From: JAFGAS01 sp963809875 | Lineage (GTDB): Bacteria; Desulfobacterota; Zymogenia; Zymogenales; Zymogenaceae | Assembly (NCBI GenBank): GCA_963809875.1 | Contig: CAWELC010000009.1 | Location: forward strand, 124,001 to 188,000 | Direction: 5' to 3' | Length of the DNA stretch: 64,000 bases | In this document: piece after piece, positions 35,248-44,349 of the stretch | How the letters are laid out: each line of letters starts with the position of its first letter | Numbering within the stretch: position 1 is the stretch's first letter | Notes under the pieces: model-generated | What the model saw: the letters and a program-made list of their open reading frames with translations, nothing else | What the model was told of the DNA's origin: nothing | Database searches by the model: none | Translations under genes and position numbers: made by a program

Positions 35248-35592
35248 ATGTCACGTCCCTTAAGAATACAATACCCCGACGCCTGGTACCATGTGATGAA
35301 TAGGGGCGGGGCACGGCAAGCGATTTTTTCCGAACCGGCGGAGTATCTTGATTTTATCGACCTGATCAGGGAATCGGCCCTCATGTGGGGCGTAAGAATC
35401 GCCGCGTACTGCCTCTTGCCCAACCACTACCATCTGACTAAAACCCAAAACAAGACCTGACCCCAAGGTTTACACAGCGCTGCGGCCAGCGTGGTGAAGA
35501 AGATGAAAAGCGATATGGAAAACCACCCGTCTCTCCGAACGAGAATCGGGGCGATTGAATCTGCGCTGACTAAAACCCAAAACAAGACCTGA
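35248..35592 (+). pseudogene. Decayed REP-associated tyrosine transposase (RAYT, IS200-like Y1)
   Basis: The N-terminal part (from 35248) reads MSRPLRIQYPDAWYHVMNRG and AAYCLLPNHYHL, the RAYT start and HUH-type His motif. At the HYHL motif the gene is replaced by repeat copy C, whose sequence gives TKTQNKT and a stop (35458-35460). In the same frame beyond it, the C-terminal end survives: SVVKKMKSDMENHPSLRTRI and GAIESALTKTQNKT, ending at 35592 in copy D. The middle, with the catalytic Tyr, is missing, so it cannot encode an active transposase. Confidence 0.8.
35434..35472 (-). repeat. REP-like repeat copy C
   Basis: 39 bp identical to copy D; on the plus strand it starts CTGACTAAAACCCAAAACAA and ends CCCCAAGGTTTA. 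It sits inside the transposase gene, replacing its centre. Confidence 0.85.
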
Positions 35593-35604
35593 CCCCAAGG
35601 TTTA
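35566..35604 (-). repeat. REP-like repeat copy D
   Basis: 39 bp identical to copy C, 132 bp away, at the normal 3' end of the transposase gene, where it encodes the last codons and the stop. Confidence 0.85.
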
Positions 35605-35635
35605 ACCTCAATGAGAAGAAATATAAGCTATCTCC

Positions 35636-35667
35636 AACCCCGCCGTTCCCGGCGGGGTTGTTTTTTT
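35636..35667 (+). terminator. Intrinsic terminator
   Basis: AACCCCGCCG (35636-35645) with CGGCGGGGTT (35650-35659), loop TTCC, then a T run to 35667. Confidence 0.88.
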
Positions 35668-35800
35668 GAGGTGAGGGCCGAATCACATACTATTTGACAA
35701 AACCACCCTCATCTGGTAATTTTATGAAATTATTATACATCAAGCCGAAGGGTATCCCCGGCTGCCGGGAGATATCTCCGGGAACGTTGAAGGGAACGCA

Positions 35801-37022
35801 ATGAAGAAAGACGCGACCGACGATACGATGATGACCAACTGCGACGATACGCGGGAGGGCGTTACCGAATGCAAGGCCGTCTCCGAGTACTGTCCCGGGC
35901 TGGAGGGGGTCATCGCCACGAGGTCGGCCATCTGCCATATCGACGGCGAGCAGGGCAGGCTCTCCTACCGCGGCATCTCGATAGAGGAGCTGGCCGAGCA
36001 CAGCAGCTTTGAGGAGACCGCCTATCTCCTCCTCTATAACCACCTCCCGAGCGACCGGGAGCTCAAGGAGTTCTCCACCCTCATCGCCCGCCAGAGGCAC
36101 CTGCCGCTTTCGGTGTCGGAGGCCATCAAGAAGTTCCCGGTGGGGATGCACCCGATGCTCGCCCTCCAGTCGGCCGTGGCGCTGCTGCAGGGTGAGGATT
36201 TCTACGCCGACGACGTGTCGTCTCCGATCCATAACATCAGGCGGGCGATCTCGCTCATCGCCAAGTTTCCGACGATCGTGGCCGCGTTTGACCACTGCAG
36301 GAACGGGGAGGACCCGCTGCCGCCGGTCTCAAAATACAACCACGCCGAGAACTTCCTTTTCATGCTCACCGGGAGCCCCGCGGACCCCGGCGTGGCCCGG
36401 GTATTGGACAAGTGCTTCATACTCATGGCCGAGCACACGCTCAATGCCTCAACGTTCACGGCCCGGGTTATCGGCTCTACCAACGCGAGCATCTACTCGG
36501 CGGTGTCGGGCGGCGGTCGGCGCCCTGTCGGGCTCGCTGCACGGCGGGGCCAACGAGCGCGTAATCCGGACCCTCTACTCGATCGGAAGCTCGGACAACG
36601 TCCCGAAATACGTCGACGAGATGCTGGATTCGGCAAAGAAGATCATGGGACTGGGCCACCGCATCTATAAGACCACGGACCCCCGGGCCCCCATCCTGAA
36701 GTCATATATCCCGGGGCTCCTGGACAAGGTGGGCGGAGAGGAGTACAAAGAGCTCTACGAGATCGCCATCGAACTCGAAAAGGAAGTCGAGAAGAAACTC
36801 TCCCACAAGAAGATCTATCCCAACGTCGACTTCTACTCGGCCGTCGTGCTGGAGATACTGAGGATTCCCATCGACCTGTTTACCCCGGTCTTTGCCATCT
36901 CGCGCTCGGTGGGGTGGGCGGCACACTGGATGGAGCAGGTGGACGCAAACCGAATCTTCAGGCCTATCCAGGAATATATCGGCGACCTGAACCGGCCCTA
37001 CGTCCCCATCGAGAAGCGATAA
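35801..37022 (+). CDS. Citrate synthase (short bacterial type), frameshifted in sequence
   Basis: Condenses acetyl-CoA (or propionyl-CoA) with oxaloacetate. The N-terminal frame carries EGVIATRSAICHIDGEQGRL, YRGISIEELAEHSSFEE and LPSDRELKEF. After NASIYSAVSG the frame shifts and continues with GALSGSLHGGANERV (active-site His), GLGHRIYKTTDPRAP (second His) and NVDFYSAVVLEILRIP (Asp). One extra base near 36508-36517 explains it; corrected length is about 406 residues. The catalytic triad is complete, so the gene is probably intact in the organism. Methylcitrate synthase is possible by sequence type. Confidence 0.85.
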
Positions 37023-37166
37023 GAGCGACACGGCCCGCACCGGCCGGACGGTTCTACCGATGCCCCGCCGCGGACCGGGCGCATAGCCCGACAACAGGAT
37101 GAACAGCATCGGGGCGTTAGACGCCCCGGGTATCGCGCTACCCCTTTCACCCAGTGAGGAGACGTC

Positions 37167-38418
37167 ATGAAGACCTACACCTTCACCAAATCGTATGAAA
37201 TGCTCGAAGAAGCCAAGAAGTATGTCCCCGGCGGTATCTACGGGCCGAGGAGCCCGATGTTTTTGACCTACGGTTCCTACCCCTGTTTCCTGGTAGCGGG
37301 GCGACGGCTGCCATATCTGGGACGTGGACGGCAACGAGTATATCGACTATATGTGTTCGTTCGGCACCAACATCCTGGGGCTCAACCACCCCGGCGTCGA
37401 AGAGGCCGCCCGAAAACAACAGGAAATGGGCAACTGCTTTACCCTTCCTTCCAACCGCTGGAACGAGCTGGCAAAGCGGCTGGTGGGGCTGATATCCGGG
37501 ATGGACTGGACGGTCTTCTCCAAGAACGGGTCGGACGTTACCTCGTACGCCGCCACCGTGGCACGCCACTTCACCAAGAAGCGGGTCGTCATCATGGCCG
37601 GCGGCGCCTATCATGGGTCCCATTTCTGGTGCACCCACAGCACCAACGGCATCCCCCCGGAGTACCAGGCGTTCGTCGAGCACTTTAACTATAACGACGT
37701 GGCGGGGCTTACGGCCCTCTTCGAGAAACATAAAGGCGACGTGGCGGCGGTGATGCTCACCCCCTTCCACCATCCGGCCATGGCCGACCAGGTGCTGCCC
37801 GAAAAGGGATTTTACGACGCGGTTCGCTCCCTCTGTGACAAGAATGGGTCTCTTCTGATCATTGACGACATCCGCTGCAACTTCCGGCTCCACCTCAACG
37901 GCTCCCATGTCTATTTCGGCGCCAAGCCGGATCTGGTCACCATGGGAAAGGCGATGGCCAACGGCCACCCCATCGGGGCCTGCCTCGGGAGCGAGAAGCT
38001 CAAAGAAGCCGCCTCGGGCGTCTTTTTCTCGGGCACCCATTTCTTCTCGGCGGTCCCGATGGCCGCGGCCCTGGCCACAATGGATATCATTGAGGAGGAG
38101 GGGGTCATCGAGAAGATCGCAAAGCTCGGCGCGTCCCTTAAAAAAGGGCTAACCGGTCTCGCCCGTGAATCGGGCCTCCCGGTCGTCTACACCGGGACGG
38201 ACGCCATCCCCTTCATGCGCTTCGAGAACGACCCGGTTTTCGATATAAACCGGCTCTTTTGCGGTGAGGCGGCCAAGCGCGGTATCTTCTTCCACCCCCA
38301 CCACAACTGGTTTTTGTCGGCGGCCCACACGGACGCGGACATCGAAAAGACCCTCGAGGTATCCCGCGAGGCGTTTGGCGTTGTGAAGGAGCATCTTGCG
38401 ACGAAGAAAGGGACGTAA
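37167..38418 (+). CDS. Class III aminotransferase (glutamate-1-semialdehyde aminomutase-like), frameshifted
   Basis: PLP enzyme of the GSA-aminomutase/omega-aminotransferase group. It opens with KYVPGGIYGPRSP and YGSYPCFLVAG, then, one base out of frame at the G4 run 37298-37301, DGCHIWDVDGNEYIDYMCSF continues. Later landmarks are intact: IIDDIRCNFRLHLNG (PLP-contact Asp), TMGKAMANGHPIGA (the PLP Lys) and FSGTHFFSAVPM. The corrected protein has about 416 residues. Not a normal HemL (the GSA gating loop is unlike); it is more likely an amino-acid or beta-amino-acid transaminase. The VOC gene follows in 4 bp. Confidence 0.82.
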
Positions 38419-38421
38419 GCC

Positions 38422-38796
38422 ATGTACCTGCATCACTCCGGCATCAAATCGGCCGACATTGATAGATCGATCGATTTTTACACGCGGATCATGGGCCTTC
38501 AGATCCTCGAGAAGATAGACCTTGTGGGCAGGAGCTTCTATTTCGTCGGCAACGACAGGACGCGCATCGAGATTGAACAGGCAAACCCCGGCGACGAGAT
38601 GATCAAGGTGGATACGGGGTTCGGCCTCTACCACCTGGCTTTTGCCGTTGACGACCTGGACGACCTTGCCGCCAGGCTCAAGGCCGAATCGGTCAAGTTC
38701 ATTCTCGAGCCGATCCAGCTTCGCGCGGACCGCAAGATCGCGTTTATCGAGGACCCGGACGGGGTCAGGATACAGCTGATCGAGTTCGTGGCCTAG
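38422..38796 (+). CDS. VOC-superfamily (glyoxalase/epimerase-like) protein
   Basis: A 124-residue vicinal-oxygen-chelate protein with two beta-alpha-beta-beta-beta modules. Likely metal ligands: His5 in YLHHSG, Glu in RIEIEQ, His in GLYHLAFAV and Glu in QLIEFVA. Size and motifs fit lactoylglutathione lyase- or methylmalonyl-CoA-epimerase-like members; the substrate is unknown. Only 4 bp separate it from the aminotransferase stop, so the two are translated together. Confidence 0.85.
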   Translation: MYLHHSGIKSADIDRSIDFYTRIMGLQILEKIDLVGRSFYFVGNDRTRIEIEQANPGDEMIKVDTGFGLYHLAFAVDDLDDLAARLKAESVKFILEPIQLRADRKIAFIEDPDGVRIQLIEFVA

Positions 38797-38925
38797 GTCT
38801 TCATACGACGGGCCCGAAAAGGAGGACGACACGGCGATGTCCTCACGAAGAGCGCCATTTAGCGGGACGCTTGACGGGCGCGACCGGCCGGTTCCGGAAA
38901 AATTCGACGCGACCGGACTATCGGG

Positions 38926-38959
38926 TAAACCCCTCTTTATGAGGGGTTTACTTTTTTTG
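38926..38959 (+). terminator. Intrinsic terminator
   Basis: TAAACCCCTC (38926-38935) with GAGGGGTTTA (38941-38950), then CTTTTTTT. It splits the aminotransferase/VOC unit from the hydratases. Confidence 0.88.
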
Positions 38960-38981
38960 TTACCGACTCGGGGGGAGGACA

Positions 38982-39774
38982 ATGGGAGACCTGGTACGGG
39001 TAACCACGGAAAATGGGGTCGCCACCGTGCTGCTGGACCGGCCCGGGGCGTTCAATGCCTTTAACCTCGAGCTGGTCAGGGATCTGGCCGACCGGCTCGT
39101 CGAAGTCGGGGCGGACGAGAGCGGTGCGGGGGGTCGTGATCTCGGGGGCCGGATCGGCGTTTTGCGCCGGCGGGGACCTCAAGTTTATCCGCAATTACCC
39201 CGGCGGCGTCTATGCCGCCTTCCGGACGATGGCCGCCCACTTCCACCGGGCAATCCTTGAGATCAGGCGCATGGAAAAGCCGGTGGCCGCGGCCGTAAAC
39301 GGGGTGGCGGCGGGGGGAGGGTTCTCGCTCGCGCTTGCCTGTGACTTCCGGGTGATGGCCGGCTCGGCCACCCTGGTGCAGGCCTACACCTCCCGCGGCC
39401 TTTCCATCGACGGCGGGGGCACCTGGACGCTTCCGCGGATCGTGGGCGCGGCGCGGGCGCTGGAAATCGCGGCCTTCGACGAGCCGATCGGCGCAGAGCG
39501 GGCGCTCGCCTGGGGGCTCGTCACCAAGGTCGTCGCCGACGACCGTGCGCTTGCCGAGGCCCGGACGCTCGTGGAGCGGGTCGCCGCGGGGTCGCGCTCT
39601 TCATTTGCCTGGAGCAAACGGCTGATAAACGATTCGTTCGACACGGCGCTCGAGGCGCAGCTCGAGCGCGAGCGGGAGGGGATCGCCCTCTGCGGGTCGT
39701 CACCCGACGGGCGCGAGGGATTGTCGTCGTTCATCGAAAAGAGAAAGCCGCTATTCGGCCCGAAATCGAAATAG
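38982..39774 (+). CDS. Enoyl-CoA hydratase/isomerase (PaaG-like), frameshifted in sequence
   Basis: Crotonase-fold enzyme. The N-terminal frame is VTTENGVATVLLDRPGAFNA and NLELVRDLADRLVEV; after an extra base near 39121-39136 (a G-rich run) the other frame continues with RGVVISGAGSAFCAGGDLKF, GVAAGGGFSLALACDFRVM and SRGLSIDGGGTWTLPRIVG. The oxyanion-hole segments are conserved, and the SRGLSIDGGGTW context resembles ring-isomerase members more than classic EchA. Corrected length about 263 residues. GGGGGAGG (38970-38977) precedes ATG 38982. Confidence 0.83.
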
Positions 39775-39797
39775 ACGGACTGTCTCAGGAGATCGCC

Positions 39798-40592
39798 ATG
39801 GAACCGAAAGTGCTGACTAAGAAAGAGGGACACCTCTTCTTGATCACCATCAACCGCGCCGAGAAGATGAACTGCATCGACGCGGAGACCGAAGACCTCC
39901 TCGTCGATGCGTGGCACGCCTTCAGGGACGACGAGGACGCCTTTGTGGCGATCATTACCGGGGCGGGGGACCGCGCCTTCTGCTCCGGGGCGGACCTGAA
40001 GGACTACCTGCCAAAGGTCTCGGGGAGCCCGACGTATCTGAGACGCCGGGCCTATGACGGCCCCGGCTTCGGCGGGTTCACCCGGGGCATCGACATCTTC
40101 AAGCCGATCATCGCCGCGATCAACGGCGTCTGTTTTGCCGGAGGGATAGAGGTGGCCGCCGCGGCTGACATCCGTATCTGTGCCTCCCACGCGCGCTTCG
40201 GCTGCCTGGAGCGCCGCTGGAACGTGGGGCTGGGCGACGGCGGGACGCAGCGGCTGCCCCGGATCATGGGGCTGGGTAACGCGCTCTACTATATCGTCAC
40301 GGGAAAGGAGTTCGACGCCGCCGAAGCGATGCGGGTAGGGTTCGTCAACGAGATCGTGGAGGCAAAAGATCTCACGGCGCGGGCCAACGAGCTTGCGTCC
40401 ATGATCTGCGAGTTCCCCCAGGGGGCGATCAGGGTGGATAAGGAAGCAGCCCTTCGCGGGATCGGGACCCCGCTGACGGAGGGCCTCAGGGTCGAGAGCA
40501 TGCTCTTTAACACGCTCCTTTCAACCCATGACTTTTACGAGGGGCCGAAGGCCTTTATCGAGAAGAAGAAGCCCGAGTTTGATAACGAGTAG
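39798..40592 (+). CDS. Enoyl-CoA hydratase/isomerase family protein
   Basis: A second crotonase (264 residues), 24 bp after the first. Oxyanion-hole segments: DRAFCSGADLKDYL and NGVCFAGGIEVAAAADIRI; ERRWNVGLGDGGTQRLPR holds the position of the first catalytic Glu. The position of the second catalytic Glu reads GLGNALYYIVTG, so it is apparently a Tyr; activity may be isomerase, hydrolase or decarboxylase rather than hydratase. ATG 39798 follows GGAGATC. Confidence 0.88.
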   Translation: MEPKVLTKKEGHLFLITINRAEKMNCIDAETEDLLVDAWHAFRDDEDAFVAIITGAGDRAFCSGADLKDYLPKVSGSPTYLRRRAYDGPGFGGFTRGIDIFKPIIAAINGVCFAGGIEVAAAADIRICASHARFGCLERRWNVGLGDGGTQRLPRIMGLGNALYYIVTGKEFDAAEAMRVGFVNEIVEAKDLTARANELASMICEFPQGAIRVDKEAALRGIGTPLTEGLRVESMLFNTLLSTHDFYEGPKAFIEKKKPEFDNE

Positions 40593-40627
40593 GCTGGCCG
40601 CCGGGCATCATCGACAACTCGCGCGGC

Positions 40628-41350
40628 CTAGTGGGGCGTAAACCGGCCGAGGTCATAGATCCCGATCTCCTTCTCAATCCCGGCGACCTCATTTACTTTG
40701 CCCTCGAATCCCTGCTCGCCGAAGAGCTCATGTTCCCGGTCCTCAAAACTGTCCCCGAGTCGGCTATACTCCGCGGCTGATAGGAGGCCCTTGAGCCCGG
40801 GGAAAAGGACGGTATCCTCCCGGGCGGCGTGCGGCCGGTACATTTTAAGGAATGACGTCAGACTATCGGCCAGGGCGTTGGGATTATCCACCGTCCCGGA
40901 GTGCTTCTCCTTTGAGAGTAATAAAATAGACTTTGTGACCTCGCGGCCCGCCTCATGCTGCCGGCGCAACGTGCTCGTCAGATCGGCAAGCGTGCCCGCC
41001 TTCTCGAACAGCGGGAAGATGTAATCCTCCTCAAGCTTTTCGTGGTAGCCCTCGATGAAGACATGAACGATGGTTGCGGACTCGAAGATAGCATCGTAGT
41101 CCGGGCTCTTGCCGTCGTTTAACAGGCCGAGCTCATGATCGTAGACGAGCATGATACGCCTCAGGACTCCGTGCTCTCGCATCAGATCCTCGGTGGGAGT
41201 CACCTCATTGGACAGCGCCTCCGAGCCGGTCTCTCCGTCATCGGGAACCGGCTGCGCCGATACCACGCCGCGACCGCTCAACGTGAGGCCGAATGTCACC
41301 ATCGCACATACGCCGATAAAAAGTGCCGTCACACACGGACTAATTTTCAT
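40628..41350 (-). CDS. Exported hemerythrin-like (HHE cation-binding) protein
   Basis: A 240-residue protein with a signal peptide (residues 1-31, hydrophobic core TALFIGVCAMVTFGLTL), so probably periplasmic. The diiron or metal four-helix bundle ligands are visible: LMREHGVLRR, FIEGYHEKLEEDYIF, RRQHEAGREVTK and YRPHAAREDTVLFP, the doubled H-x-x-x-E pattern of HHE domains. Cytoplasmic versions repair or sense; an exported one may bind O2 or metal in the periplasm (inference). Fits the superoxide-reductase-bearing, oxygen-wary lifestyle. Confidence 0.87.
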   Translation of the reverse strand: MKISPCVTALFIGVCAMVTFGLTLSGRGVVSAQPVPDDGETGSEALSNEVTPTEDLMREHGVLRRIMLVYDHELGLLNDGKSPDYDAIFESATIVHVFIEGYHEKLEEDYIFPLFEKAGTLADLTSTLRRQHEAGREVTKSILLLSKEKHSGTVDNPNALADSLTSFLKMYRPHAAREDTVLFPGLKGLLSAAEYSRLGDSFEDREHELFGEQGFEGKVNEVAGIEKEIGIYDLGRFTPH

Positions 41351-41524
41351 CCTCGAACCCCCTTTATTACGTGATCGTTAAAGTCCCAGGAGATCAGGCC
41401 GCAAACATGTACGGCCTCTATGGGAGGTTTGACTCAGGGCAGGTATCCCCACCGGGCTCCGGCTCGTGAAGGGCCGGTGTCCCGGGCCGGTGCAGCCAGC
41501 GGGGAGGACATCTCCCCGCGTCAC

Positions 41525-42046
41525 CTAGCGTTGTACGGGACCTTCCTGTTGGGCACACTCGTAGGAGATGATGCAGCTCCCCGCTTCCTTCCTGACGGAG
41601 GGCTGACCTTTCGGGAGAACCAGCTGATTTTGCCGTGAAAGATAGTGGTTCATCAGGTGCAGGAAGAAGTGGGGTATAAGACAGAGGGTCCCTTTCAACT
41701 CCGCCCCTCCGAGCCCCTTGGGACAAATCCTGCAGAATTGGCTGGAAATGGAGAGCCGGACCCCCTCGCCCGACCGGTCGATCGAGTATTCTTTGACGAA
41801 GTTCAGGTCGCCGTTGAAAAAATCGAAAAGAAACGCGACATTCTTTTCGAGGGTTTCGTTTCCGATCGCAAATTCGATGTCTTTGGCGGAATAGTAGTTA
41901 GCCATGTACGTGGCTGTCTTTTTGGCCAGTTCGTTGACGACGCCCTGATTGACGAGCCCCAGGTCGACCATCCCTGCGAAGATAGCAAAGAGAAAGGCAT
42001 TGTGCTGGTTTATGTCTCGCCGTGCAATCTCCGTTCTCAGATCCAT
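41525..42046 (-). CDS. V4R-like cysteine-containing protein
   Basis: A 173-residue protein related in outline to the proteins at 17.9 and 33.3 kb. Helical N-terminus (GMVDLGLVNQGVVNELAKKT), then QFCRICPKGLGGAELKGTLC and the closing EAGSCIISYE, as in V4R modules. ATG 42046 is followed downstream by no other gene in this direction before the hemerythrin gene (about 170 bp). It has its own promoter with a palindrome, so it is probably regulated. Function unknown. Confidence 0.55.
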   Translation of the reverse strand: MDLRTEIARRDINQHNAFLFAIFAGMVDLGLVNQGVVNELAKKTATYMANYYSAKDIEFAIGNETLEKNVAFLFDFFNGDLNFVKEYSIDRSGEGVRLSISSQFCRICPKGLGGAELKGTLCLIPHFFLHLMNHYLSRQNQLVLPKGQPSVRKEAGSCIISYECAQQEGPVQR

Positions 42047-42215
42047 AGCGTACCTCTTATATTAGTATCCGGGAGTAGCGGGTCAGTAAGGTGCCCGTGC
42101 CTGTCCTTAGTTTCAGCAGGCGCCATGGAGCCGGGGCAGCGGTATCGGTTATGAAGGTGCAGGCTCGCGGCTATTGGCCAACGGTGCATGTTGGATGGTC
42201 AGAGCTGCTACATCT

Positions 42216-42243
42216 ATTCTAGTATTAATACTATACCGGTCAA
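42216..42243 (-). promoter_or_regulatory. Predicted promoter with palindrome in the spacer
   Basis: Minus strand TTGACC (42238-42243), 16-bp spacer, TAGAAT (42216-42221). A perfect 12-bp palindrome AGTATTAATACT (42221-42232) overlaps the spacer and the -10 box, an operator-like place. It would drive the V4R-like gene with a leader of about 165 nt. Confidence 0.55.
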
Positions 42244-42489
42244 GCTTTTTTTGCATTCGTATATTGTATAAGACAACTCGCGTCAACCGTCGGCGATCCG
42301 TATTCCGAGGGTAACGGACGTATCGTTCCGAATGGAGGACGCGCGGGGTCCCGGGCGGATATCTTGTTTTTTGAAGCGGGTGGAACGCTATTTGCGTGCG
42401 TACGGGGGGCGGGATGAAACCCGCTGACGGGCAGTCTCCAGCGCGATTCTCGGGAGGGCGGCGGGCCGGAACAAAGACGGCACTAAAGC
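42244..42489. other. Intergenic stretch without recognisable gene
   Basis: No coding region or RNA is seen; the left edge is AT-rich promoter DNA and the rest is GC-rich filler up to the terminator. Confidence 0.35.
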
Positions 42490-42519
42490 AAGAAGCCGCC
42501 CATTTCCGGGCGGCTTCTT
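42490..42519. terminator. Intrinsic terminator of tRNA-Glu (bidirectional)
   Basis: A 12-bp stem (42490-42501 with 42508-42519, loop ATTTCC); the minus direction has TTGCTTTAG after it, the plus direction CGATTTT. Confidence 0.75.
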
Positions 42520-42528
42520 CGATTTTAG

Positions 42529-42606
42529 TGGCGACCCCAAGGGGATTCGAACCCCTGTTGTCGGCGTGAAAAGCCGATGTCCTGGGCCAGACTAGACGAT
42601 GGGGTC
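42529..42606 (-). tRNA. tRNA-Glu (anticodon TTC)
   Basis: Acceptor GACCCCA pairs with TGGGGTC; D-arm begins GTCTAG; anticodon loop TTTTCAC closes on TCGGC/GCCGA; T-loop TTCGAAT; encoded CCA. 78 nt. Confidence 0.94.
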
Positions 42607-42742
42607 GCTGTTTGTGTCGCTGCGATCTGTTCCCGAGTAGTCGGGAGGCAAAGCATCACCCCACGAAGCGGGCTTCGCGGGGGCCCCGATGGGCAACCTC
42701 CGCCGGCACCTCACAATAAAGTTCTTTACATTCTTTCGTGCG

Positions 42743-42773
42743 CCGGCGAGAGACAACTCTCGCCGGATTTTTT
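42743..42773 (+). terminator. Plus-strand terminator-like hairpin between two minus-strand tRNA genes
   Basis: CCGGCGAGAG (42743-42752) with CTCTCGCCGG (42757-42766), loop ACAA, then ATTTTTT on the plus strand. No plus-strand gene precedes it; on the minus strand no T tract follows. Confidence 0.6.
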
Positions 42774-42774
42774 C

Positions 42775-42850
42775 TGGTAGGGCGTACTGGACTCGAACCA
42801 GTGACTCTCTGCTTAAAAGGCAGATACTCTACCATCTGAGTTAACGCCCC
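42775..42850 (-). tRNA. tRNA-Lys (anticodon TTT)
   Basis: Acceptor GGGGCGT pairs with ACGCCCT (one G-T wobble); D-arm ACTCAGATGGTAGAGT; anticodon loop CTTTTAA; T-loop TTCGAGT; encoded CCA. A TTGACA element (minus strand, 42892-42897) lies 40 bp upstream. Confidence 0.94.
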
Positions 42851-43004
42851 GTCTTGGTACGAACCTTTAGGTTAAATAGTTACCGGCCCCTTGTCAAGTC
42901 TTTTCTATCACGGGCTTTGAAATATTTCCCATCTCTCCCGCTGACGGGCACGCCGGCCCTATCGACACCCCAACGGGCGCGGAGAATCGACGGGCGCGTG
43001 CCGT

Positions 43005-44349
43005 CTAATACATCTCCCGTCTCGAATGGTCCTCGAACCGCGTGTGCTCGTTGATAAAGGTGAGCCGCGCCGTCCCGGTCGGGCCGTTGCGCTGCTTGCC
43101 GATGATGATTTCGGCAATCCCCTTATCGTTTGTATTGGGGTTATAGACCTCGTCCCGGTAGATAAAGGCGATCACGTCGGCATCCTGCTCGATGGCCCCG
43201 GATTCTCTCAGGTCGGCCAGGATCGGGCGCTTGCTCTCCCGCGCCTCCACGGCGCGCGAAAGCTGGGAGAGCGCCACCACCGGGACCTTGAGCTCCTTTG
43301 CCATCGCCTTGAGAGACCGCGAGATCTCCGATATCTCCAGGTCCCTGCGCTCGGCCCTTCCCGGTACCGGTCATCAGCTGGAGGTAGTCGACCACCACCA
43401 GCCCGATATTTGCCTCGACCTTGAGGCGGCGGGCCTTGGCCCGCATCTCCAGGGGATTGAGGCCGGACGAATCGTCTATGAATACGTTGGTCTCCAGCAG
43501 GATCCCCGCCGCTCGCGTCAGCTTCGTCCACTGGTCGGCCATGAACTTACCCGTACGAATGCGGTTGAGCTCGATCCTGGCCTCCGAGGCGAGCATCCGC
43601 ATGACCAGCTGCTCTTTGCTCATCTCCAGCGAAAAGATGGCGACCGGCACCTTGTGTTTGAAGGCGGCGTTGAGCGCTATGTTGAGGGCAAGGGCGGTCT
43701 TTCCCATCGAGGGCCGCCCGGCGATGATGATGAGGTCGGAAGGCTGCAGGCCCGCGGTCATGTCGTCGATGTCTTTGAAGCCGGTCGGCACGCCCGTGAT
43801 CTCGAGGTCCTTGTGATAGAGGTGCTCTATCATATTCATGGTCTCGGGCACGAGCTTCTGGATGGGGGAAAATGGCTGTTTGATCTTGTGCTCGGAGATC
43901 TCGAAGATCTTGCTTTCGGCCTTTTCGAGGAGCTCATCCACGTCGCGCTTGGCTTCGTAGCTGTCGGCGATGATCTCGGAGGAAGCGGCGATCAGGCCGC
44001 GGAGGATGGCCTTTTCCTTGACGATCTTTGCGTAGTACTGGATATTTGCGGCGGTGGGGACATTGTCAACCAGGGACGTGATGTAGGCGATGCCGCCCGC
44101 GTCATCCAGCGTCCCCTTTTTCTTGAGGGTCTCGGTCAGTGTGATGAAGTCGACCGGCTCGTTCTTGTCGAAGAGCTCGATCATCGCCGAGAAAACCTTT
44201 CGGTGGCCCTCCCGGTAGAAGTCCTGGGGCATGAGGATATCGAGCACCTTCGTGATGGCTCGGTCCTCGATGAGGACTCCCCCCAGCACCGACTGCTCGG
44301 CGTCAAGATTCTGGGGGGGTAGTCGCAAGACCGCTTCGTTCGATCCCAT
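43005..44349 (-). CDS. dnaB: Replicative DNA helicase DnaB, frameshifted in sequence
   Basis: Hexameric helicase at the replication fork. The N-terminal domain (LRLPPQNLDAEQSVLGGVL), the linker and the RecA core with Walker A GRPSMGKTALALNIA, SLEMSKEQLVMRM and VVDYLQLMTGTGK are in one frame. One extra base in a run at 43355-43357 (CCC on plus) shifts the frame; the rest, AERRDLEISEISRSLKAMAK, LSQLSRAVEARESKRP, LRESGAIEQDADV and FIYRDEVY, follows intact. Corrected length about 447. Start ATG 44349 follows AGGGGGGAAGAG. As the gene is essential, a consensus error is likely. The operon is rpsF-rpsR-rplI-dnaB. Confidence 0.93.

Noticed and set aside
35248..35460. Small intact transposase gene
   Set aside because: The catalytic Tyr region is missing and the tail is supplied by a repeat copy; treated as a pseudogene fragment.
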